A DNA stretch of 64,000 bases from Riptortus pedestris (taxonomy: Eukaryota; Arthropoda; Insecta; Hemiptera; Alydidae), in contig CM032233.1 of assembly GCA_019009955.1 (NCBI GenBank), forward strand, positions 17,251,001 to 17,315,000, in the 5' to 3' direction. How positions within the stretch are numbered: position 1 is the stretch's first letter; every line of letters begins with the position of its first letter. Shown one piece after another: positions 57,063 through 64,000 of this stretch. The notes beneath the pieces are model-generated. The model was given only the letters and a program-made list of their open reading frames with translations, ran no database searches and had not been told where the DNA came from. Both the position numbers and the translations under genes were made by a program.

Positions 57063-58539
57063 AAATCACTCGATATGTGTATTAGCACTAACGCCTTCAT
57101 TATAACAAGCCATACCAACCTTTCTAGGGACGGGCAGGAGTGGGGGTTATAAGGAGGCCTGAAATTAAAAATAGCGATATTTCTTTTCCTATTGGGTTTT
57201 CCGAAAATATGCATATAACAAAAGTTGTTTATTTTGTTATTTAAAGTAACTTTTGTTATATTCACTTTTAGTTATCCATATATTAAGGTATTCGTGAAAC
57301 TTTTTTCATTTTCTATTTCTTTGAATTGTGCACATAACAAAAGTTGATTACTTTGTTATTTAGAACAACTTTTGCTTCATTCAGTTTTGCGGTAAAATGA
57401 AATAAAATCGGGATAAACGCTAAATGTATAGCGGGAGTCGACGATTTTATTAGTACTTATTTAAGTGTTTTTAAAATAGGCATATTATGACAAATGATGT
57501 TATGTTTTAGTCTTATCTATTTCGATTATTTAGTTCTAAGCATATTCGGATTACTGAATTATAAATCTCCGCCCCCCTTCCCCCTCATTTATTTATTTTC
57601 CCTAGAAAATAACTTTGTTATTTATTTCCAATAGAAATTTAATCTATAAGAGCATTTCTATTATTTAATTTGTATAATGTATTATTTAAACAAAATCGTG
57701 CTGAATTTCCTCCAGAAGTGATAGCGGAAGTACTAGGGAATTCAAACTCTTTGATTTTGGTAATATATTATCTTATTTCCGATATCTTCATGTTATTGAA
57801 ACAAATATGTACTATCATAACAATTAAACGTTAATGGCCATGCCATAATGACAAAAGACAATATGCGTTTAAACTCGATATGATTGTTTAAAGTATTACT
57901 TAGGTTGCAGGGACGGCTACGATCTCTTCTCCTCGACTAGCTTTTTGAATATAAATGAAATTATTTTTAGGGTAACACTATTATTTAATTCCATCAGGTA
58001 GATAAATTATTACAGTAATATTTTGAATCAATAATTTAAGGGAGAGAATGTTGATAACTCTAATGCGAGAGCGGAAATAGACGGGAGGCTAATAAAGTTA
58101 ATTGAGTTTTCTTATTTCCTGTGAAATGCCGTCATTACGGGAAGAGATTTCCACTGAGATCTTCTATTACGAATATAACCTTGCGTGCTAAACTATGCTT
58201 AAACTATATGTGCTTGGATTGGTTTTTAAAAGGAAATATACTCATTTTAGATGATATTTAATTGTAATAAATGCTATTCATGATAACACTTTTAATTATT
58301 CAAAAACGGTGAGTCAAAAAGTGTAGAGGGATAGATTAGGAACACATTTTTATTTATTCTTCATGACTAAAATTTCTATTCTATTAATACATAAAATTTA
58401 CCTTTTAGGATTGGATATTTCGGAAAAACATTACGTCGTGGAGTGAAGTGTATTTGTACACATTGAAGTCTTGCAATAAGAATACCATCATTAGTCAGTC
58501 AACAATGATTTCCCGGCCATCGCCGGGTACCTTAGCTAG
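57063..58539 (+). mobile_element. Helitron, 5'-truncated
   Basis: Begins inside a tandem unit (AAAATCACTCGATATGTGTA) and ends with hairpin CCCGGCCATCGCCGGG, then CTAG at 58536-58539 and host T. It matches the long 3' terminal region of the copy ending at 10604. Confidence 0.8.
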
Positions 58540-59148
58540 TATATATATTCTTCCGAAGATCCTTTGAACTGCATAGCTGTACAAGACATCAATGGACGTT
58601 TGGGATAATGGATTGGTGACATTGGCGAACACCTTTCGCCGAATGGGGCACGATCGGGCATTTTTCTTTGGGGTCTCTTTTGAAGCAAATAAATTTGTTT
58701 TGTATAAGACATTGTTTGTTACAGATTTTTCTTATGTTTTTTCTTTTCGTACATCTTTACCACCCCCGAGTCTAATTTTATGATTGGGAACCTATACTCC
58801 CTCCTGTAGGGTTGTAGATTCAGTGCGGGCTCGCGATCTGGAAAATCAGCCTTGAGGGGCGTAATCTTCAGCGTATTGATTATTCGAGAATCCATATACT
58901 TCCTATGGTAAAATTAAAAAAAAATCTCTAGTAACGTAGAACCTTGTGTAGGATTAACCCGGTAGAATTAACCGTGGACTGGGAGCCTACTGGGCGCCCG
59001 TTGCAGAACTAGAATCAAACTCACGCTCGGGTAATTTGGTTCATGGGGTAATGATTTGTTCATGGGGGAAACGTCAATTGAAGGAACCAGCTGGTGCCCA
59101 AAAATGGTGGCAGAGGACAATGATCTCTGGTACTTAGTTAGTTAAACC
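58540..59148. other. No recognisable gene
   Basis: Somewhat GC-richer. A 63-codon frame at 58592-58783 has no known domain. Sequence immediately before 59149 shows no LINE coding, marking the truncation point of the next feature. Confidence 0.4.
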
Positions 59149-59750
59149 TTGAACAAGCAGATTTACCAGTCAGAGAAGCCCACCACCCCTACAACAATTA
59201 CATCTGCAGAGCTCTATCAACCACTCAAAGAAGAAATTGATAATAACTGGCAACACATCTGGAACGAAACCCAGAACAATAAACTAAAAACTATTAAAAA
59301 CACCATCCGCCCATGGAAATATTCGACAAGAGACAACAGAAGAGATGAAGTCGTATTAAGAAGACTCCGAATAGGCACACAAGATTTACGTATGGTTACC
59401 TTATGGCAAAAGAACAACCCCTGATTTGTGGGAAGTGTAACACAGACTTGACTATCTACCACATATTAATGGAATCTCATAAGTATGCAGATATTCGAAA
59501 CGAATGCAATATTTCCAATGATATAGAAGTGGGCCTTGGAGATGACCCCAAAGAGCTAGGTAAATTGTTTAATTTTTTGAAAATTACAAATTTATACAAA
59601 GAAATTTAAACTACAAGTTTTTTTTGTATCCTCGTTTATATTGTTAAAATGGCGATATGGATGAGGATACCAAAACGTGAGTTATAGATATTATAGGGCG
59701 ATGATACTGGTAGATTTTCGCTCTAAAACCCTATGAAACAAACAAACAAA
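59149..59750 (+). pseudogene. 5'-truncated LINE, C-terminal zinc knuckle and 3' UTR
   Basis: Frame 59149-59424 carries a linker (WQHIWNE) and the motif RRDEVVLRRLRIG. Missing one base near 59375, reading continues in the frame 59403-59609, which begins around LMAKEQP and holds the knuckle C-x2-C-x8-H-x4-S. The last knuckle cysteine is serine. It then runs to a stop after NLYKEI. This is the same protein region as the LINE at 878-1996, of related but distinct sequence. RNase H and reverse transcriptase are absent. The 3' end is near an (AAAC)n tail at about 59738-59748. I found no clear target duplication. Confidence 0.75.
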
Positions 59751-60180
59751 TCTTGTAAAAGAAACCGAGCCGTTGTAAGGCTGACTGGTTCAATACGAAG
59801 TTTCAAGCAAAAATTAAATTGTAAATCATAAAAAAAAATAAAATAAAACTAAAGGGTGTTTGATTGAAAGTGGGGGGAGGGTAGATCTAGGGGTTGAAAG
59901 GGGGAGCGGTAAGCCCCCTAATGCAGGAGTGGCCTGCAACCACCTGCCCCTGGAGGAGGGTTCAGCAGCTGCTAGCTTTGCCTCCCCCACGCCGAATAGC
60001 AATCGATTATACTAGCGCCTCCCTCTCCTCCTACTTTCCCTACCACTCTCTTCTTACCATTCCCTTTCCTAATAACTTCCTACCGCCTACCGTTTGCACG
60101 GAGCTCAAGAACTTACCCTCAAATCATATTTTATAAATGGAATTTTGTATCGACGTAGAGTAGGGGACCGGCTGACGATC
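59751..60180. other. No recognisable gene; GC-rich patch
   Basis: A GC-rich, pyrimidine-biased patch at about 59880-60120 with an 80-codon open frame and no domain. Its position just before a Penelope-type tail suggests it may be retroelement UTR, but this is inference. Confidence 0.3.
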
Positions 60181-60223
60181 TCTTCAAATTTCTAGATAAT
60201 ATAATTCTACGTTCATTGTAGCT

Positions 60224-60252
60224 CTGAAGAAGGAAACCAATAGTGTCCGAAA
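60224..60252 (+). ncRNA. Second hammerhead-like core, likely Penelope tail
   Basis: TGTAGCT-CTGAAGA is followed by a short GGA/TCC stem and CGAAA. The wording closely parallels TGTAGCT-CTGAGGA...CGAAA at 11962-11994. GACGTAGAG (about 60153) and its inverse CTCTACGTC (about 60303) flank the area, reminiscent of inverted Penelope termini. Stem II is only three pairs. Confidence 0.3.
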
Positions 60253-60260
60253 TTACACAA

Positions 60261-60671
60261 AAAGAAACATGTCTTTTGACTGACTGCTTCTTTAGCCGAC
60301 ATCTCTACGTCATTTAAAACCAGCGGATAAACAGCGTCGGAGAGAAATTCTATATTAATTGCAATTTAATATTAAAAACGTATTAGGATTCATCAATAAA
60401 AAACAAGCTTTTTTGTTAATCTTACTATAACAAAGCTAATAAAATAGACTACATTGACAGTTGTTTCCTGAATGTCCTGATTTTCAACTGAAGGGAAGGA
60501 AATGTGTGCGTGTGTGTGTGTGTTTTTTTAAGGTTTTAAAGAATTTTATCTGATATAACTTAATTTTATTTATTTGTGTACATATTTATTTTTGATTATT
60601 TGTTTTAATAGTGTGTTTTTTACATTTGTATTTTATACATCGTTTTATATTATTTATATAGTGTTATATAT
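60261..60671. other. No recognisable gene
   Basis: AT-rich with a short (GT)n at about 60506-60522. Confidence 0.4.
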
Positions 60672-61293
60672 TGTTACAAAAATTAAATGCATGAAAGAAT
60701 TGGACAGAGATGTTCACGTGTTTGGTGAGTGCGAGGAGATCAAAGGGTGCCACTAGACGGTCGCGCCCGTCCTAGTCCCTACCTACTCCTTTCTGGAAGA
60801 GTCTCGGCCTCATCCGTAGATGCTTTGCCGCTCCTGTATACATATAAGCATGTGCATTTCGCCCGACAGTTTTAGTTTGTTCTTAAGTGCTCATATGTGC
60901 GTTCAGTGCTACTTAGTGCGACTTAGTTCAGTGCGGTAAAGTGTTTTTCTGCGAAGAACAGTGTTGTGCCCAGACTCTGTAAGTAACAGTTTAGTGTCGT
61001 GTTTAAGACAGTGCTTGCCGTTAACTCCGCGAAGTAAAGGACAGTGCAGTGCCGTCTTTTTGTTTACTTCAGTGACGGGGAGTGAATTATTGGACTGTGT
61101 AATAAGAAAAACAGTGACGCTATCAGTGCATTCTGTGAGTAGTAATTAATAATAATTAACCAAGTGTATAGTGCATTGTTAAATAAATTGTGCAGTGTTA
61201 AAAACTCTGAAGCTTGTGTGAGTTTAATTTTGCAATCCAAAAGAACTCTTATAAACAACGTTTATTACTGATTTTGGTAATAGTAAATTACCA
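60672..61293 (+). mobile_element. Solo LTR, copy 3
   Basis: Starts TGTTACAAAAATTAAATGCA after ATAT (60668-60671) and ends around GTAAATTACCA, a decayed version of the CGTAACA end. Candidate TATAA at 60843 and AATAAA at 61182-61187. It has the same CAGTG-rich transcribed part as the other two copies. The right duplication is not preserved. Confidence 0.75.
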
Positions 61294-62039
61294 TTTATTT
61301 GCTCATGGTTGTTTTTGATTATCTGGATATTTTATGAGATATTTTTTGTGTTATCAGTTAACGTTTCTCTTATTTTGTTAATTATTTGTTCTTTTTGCTG
61401 CGTTTACTTTTTTAAGTTTTAATTTTTCGTTATCTTAGTTTCACTATTTTTTGAAATAGTTTTTTAATCTGCTCTTGTTATTTTTAGTTTTTGTGTTGTT
61501 TTTTTTGTTCCAGAGCAAGATTGAGTTGCAGCGAAACGCTCCAAAAGAGGTAGTATTTCCTCGTTGCCTTCTGCACAAAACTATTCAATTATAAAGGCAT
61601 CAACCCGGAAGACTGGAATCAGCTCAATCCTTGATAATAATGTATTAGTAATTCCCTTCCCCCCTCCTATATAAAGTGACTACTAAAGGTATGCATTAGC
61701 CAAACTATAATACAACTGCAGTCAGTCTGGTTTAGATTAGACAAAATAAGATGTTTTAATCCGTAGGAAGGATACTTGACCGTGGATGAACATGTGGAAT
61801 GAGATCGTTGGAATTCGATCAAAGGAGACACATATAGACATGATGACCAAAAAGTGTTATAACAAGAGCTGCTTTTTTTTTATTATATACTATTCCTGTA
61901 TCCACGCAGAGTATCCCTTTAACTTGGGAGTTTATTTAAGTTTTGTGAGCTCCATCCTGTAAATACTACACACATTTCAATAATTAAACAATAATAGTTT
62001 GTATACAATAATTATAAATATCATAAAAACTATTAAAAA
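61294..62039. other. No recognisable gene
   Basis: T-rich then mixed sequence. GCAGCGAAACGCTCC at 61527-61541 hints at another retroelement tail but lacks a full motif. Confidence 0.4.
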
Positions 62040-63330
62040 GATAAATAAATATAAAAACATGTAAACATTACATATGTGCATGAACAGTAAGTGTAGATTT
62101 ACAAAATGGTGTCCAATTACTGTATAAATGCATTAAATCCCTAGTAGCATCTGAGTAAAAGTTTCGTTTTTTCCGTCGACCAAGTTCCGTTTTGTAAGGT
62201 AATCTGCTTGATGAGTTTTGTTCTTGGTCCGTCAAGTGCTGTACAGTCATATAAAAGATGGTCATATGTCTGGTCAGTCTCATTGTCACGTTTGCATGTA
62301 TTTGTTAGTTTAAATTTGTACAAGTAGCTTTTTTTAGGTCCATTTTCTGATATTAATTGTATTTTTTTAGAATTGCTAACTGTTATTTTTTGTCTCTGGT
62401 ATATATACTGCTCAAAAATGAATAGGGATATTGGCTGTTTTGTGGTATTTATGGGGCCTAGAATGTTTGTTTTTTTTAAATTATAAATATCATTAATATT
62501 TATTAGAAATTATTGTCTTTTCCCCCATAAAAAATTAATTTAATTATGGTCGATTTAATTAAAATTAAGAGGATAAGAAAAAATAACCAATATCCCTATT
62601 CATTTTTTAGCAGTAAAGTTGTCATGTACTTATGTAATTGTCACCCTTTAGGAGTGTTTGTCCATCTTTCGTCCCATTTTTTATAAGATTCGTGTATTAA
62701 AAGAGTTTTAATGTTTGTTTAGATTATGTAATAGATATTGATTCTTCTCTTGAAGATGTATTAGCAAGTTGGTCTGCTGTATCATTTCCTAAATTTCCCG
62801 AGTGTCCTTTTATCCATGCTATTGCCACTATTACATTTTATTTGTCTACATAATGCGATTAGTCTTCTGATCTGTTCATTCGTCTGTACTTAATGATTTT
62901 CGTTATTGTAAAGGCGGTCTATGTTAATTTTGCTGTCCGTGTAGATTATACTAGTCTCTCTGTTACTTGAAATGACATGAAATATTTTGATTGCCTCAAT
63001 AATTGTAAGGTTTTCTGCTTGATTGTTTGTACATAGTGGTGATAGCCTGTATTGTCCTCTGTGTACAATATTACCGCCTTTTAAAACGATGTTACCACAC
63101 CCAGCGCCATCCTTATTTTTACTTCCGTCAGTGTATATATGAAATGTCCACATCATGTTTAGGTTGTCTCATGATGAATTGTAATCCTTTGGGTGTAAGT
63201 ATGTCTGACGTCTTTTTCTATTTCGTATGTCGTAATATTTTGTAATGTAAAGTCTTGCGGGATTTCATTCAATTTGAATAACGTATGTTGCCTTATCATT
63301 TCTTCAGCTTTGAAGTAAATTGGCATAGTG
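62040..63330 (-). pseudogene. LINE ORF2 relic: RNase H and C-terminal knuckle
   Basis: On the - strand an upstream segment (DTMPIYFKAEEM, near 63320) leads, after a stop, into frame 63156-62890. That frame shows RNase H motifs YTDGSK (D10), NQAEN (E48) and YTDSK (D74). Further on, in another frame, comes the last motif WIKGHSG-N-LGND-x-AD (about 62764-62826), so all four acidic residues can be found. The knuckle region (62323-62141) reads YLYKFKLTNTCKRDNETDQT followed by YDHLLYDC. Several frameshifts and stops make it a pseudogene. It is interrupted by the MITE at 62408-62613. The reverse transcriptase part is missing. Confidence 0.8.
62408..62613. mobile_element. Mariner/Tc1-type MITE inserted in the LINE
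   Basis: 206 bp with 27-bp terminal inverted repeats (one mismatch) that begin CTGCTCAAAAATGAATAGGG, flanked by a TA duplication (62406-62407 and 62614-62615). The interior is AT-rich with no coding capacity. Removing it with one TA brings the two LINE halves together. Confidence 0.9.
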
Positions 63331-64000
63331 TCTTATTCATACTATTGAATATATTGTTCTAGCCCAGATGAAGGCCATAAGCACATACGTACGTTGTTGG
63401 AAGCACATCATGCCTAAATGTGTCTTCTTTGACCGAGCCTCAATGACCCTACCAATTCATAATATGTTCGCCAGTATATCCTTACATATGTTACAAATAC
63501 ATGTTTATGTTGTTGTCGCTATAGGTTTCCCCTGAAAAGGAACTCTTGACTTACAGAACAACATACAAGCGAAGATGGAGGAGCCCACCAATTATCGAGT
63601 GCAGGAGACAGTCCTTGATGCATTTATATAAGGAAGAGTAAAATCCCACACGAGATCAAAATTATTTTTACACACCACGCTTACATAATTCATTACGAAT
63701 AAATGATTGAAAATCCTAAAGAATACCATTTCTAATATTGAATTGTATGTATGCATTTCAGGCCCCCCCCCACTGTGATACCTTAATTTAGTTTTCCTAT
63801 CTGTAATTTGTTTTGTTTTTTAATTTATAGTTTATAAATTTTAAGTTTTTATCTTTGACATACGCTTATCGTTTTTAACTTTTTAATTTTATTAGTTGAC
63901 TATTTATTAAATATTCTATTGTTTTTATCCTGGATTTATTTTGATTTTAATGTTTTTCTTTCTTGTTTTTGTTTTGTGAATTTTTTTACACTGTTGGCCA
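63331..64000. other. No recognisable gene
   Basis: AT-rich, with a C run near 63763. Possibly more decayed LINE sequence at the start, but I cannot read it. Confidence 0.4.

Noticed and set aside
61527..61541. GCAGCGAAACGCTCC as another hammerhead-like tail
   Set aside because: No CUGANGA core or pairing stem upstream.

Overview
This is AT-rich eukaryotic DNA, most likely from an arthropod and probably an insect. The evidence is the repeat content: mariner-, piggyBac-, hAT- and Transib-like DNA transposons, a Penelope-like element, RNase H-bearing LINEs, a tRNA-derived SINE and two kinds of rolling-circle element. I found no convincing intact host gene. Most long open frames here are translated microsatellites or chance frames. 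One GC-richer 54-codon frame behind a good splice acceptor (49370-49537) is the only candidate host exon, and it is weak.

Two interspersed families dominate. (1) The H-element, about 0.6-1.1 kb with more than 25 loci, is defined here in the orientation TTTT-AGCAGATTTCCC ... (AT)n ... GGGAAATCTGCT ... ACGCAGCCCCTGCGT ... GAC-TTTT. It has 12-bp subterminal inverted repeats, a 5' palindrome, an internal AT microsatellite, a 3' hairpin and apparent insertion at T/T. This is the layout of Helentron-associated elements (HINE / INE-1-like); the class is inferred. (2) The Helitron family begins with TC after a host A, carries one to four tandem units of about 296 bp and a (TTTG)n tract, and ends in a CCCGG-CCGGG hairpin followed by CTAG (or CTAA) before a host T. 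These are canonical Helitron ends. At five loci a Helitron sits in the (AT)n tract of an H-element, and one H-element sits in the (AT)n tract of another.

Layout. 1-7.5 kb: 5'-truncated LINE with target-site duplication, H-elements, a solo LTR and a mosaic of inverted H segments. 7.5-11 kb: an H-element split by a solo LTR and a 2.2-kb Helitron. 11-13.3 kb: Penelope-like element, then a 1.0-kb piggyBac-like element. 13.6-23.6 kb: H-elements, a hAT MITE, a Helitron, a SINE and chimeric H copies. 23.9-27.5 kb: an H-element split by two Helitrons joined 5' to 5'. 27.5-37 kb: nested H-elements, a Helitron split by an 891-bp Transib-like element, a LINE relic and SINEs. 37-40.5 kb: an H-element split by tandem Helitrons. 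41.4-41.9 kb: an alternating inverted-repeat array. 42-56 kb: more H-elements, a short LINE with target-site duplication, a mariner relic and an H-element cleanly split by a Helitron. 57-64 kb: a Helitron, two LINE relics (one carrying a mariner-type MITE), a solo LTR and a second Penelope-like tail.

Nothing here works as a pathway. The window is a layered record of transposon insertions in which AT microsatellites inside one family act as repeated insertion sites for another. Feature strands follow the orientations defined above for H-elements and Helitrons, and coding orientation for the rest. Boundaries were read by eye and may be off by a few bases, more in degenerate copies.
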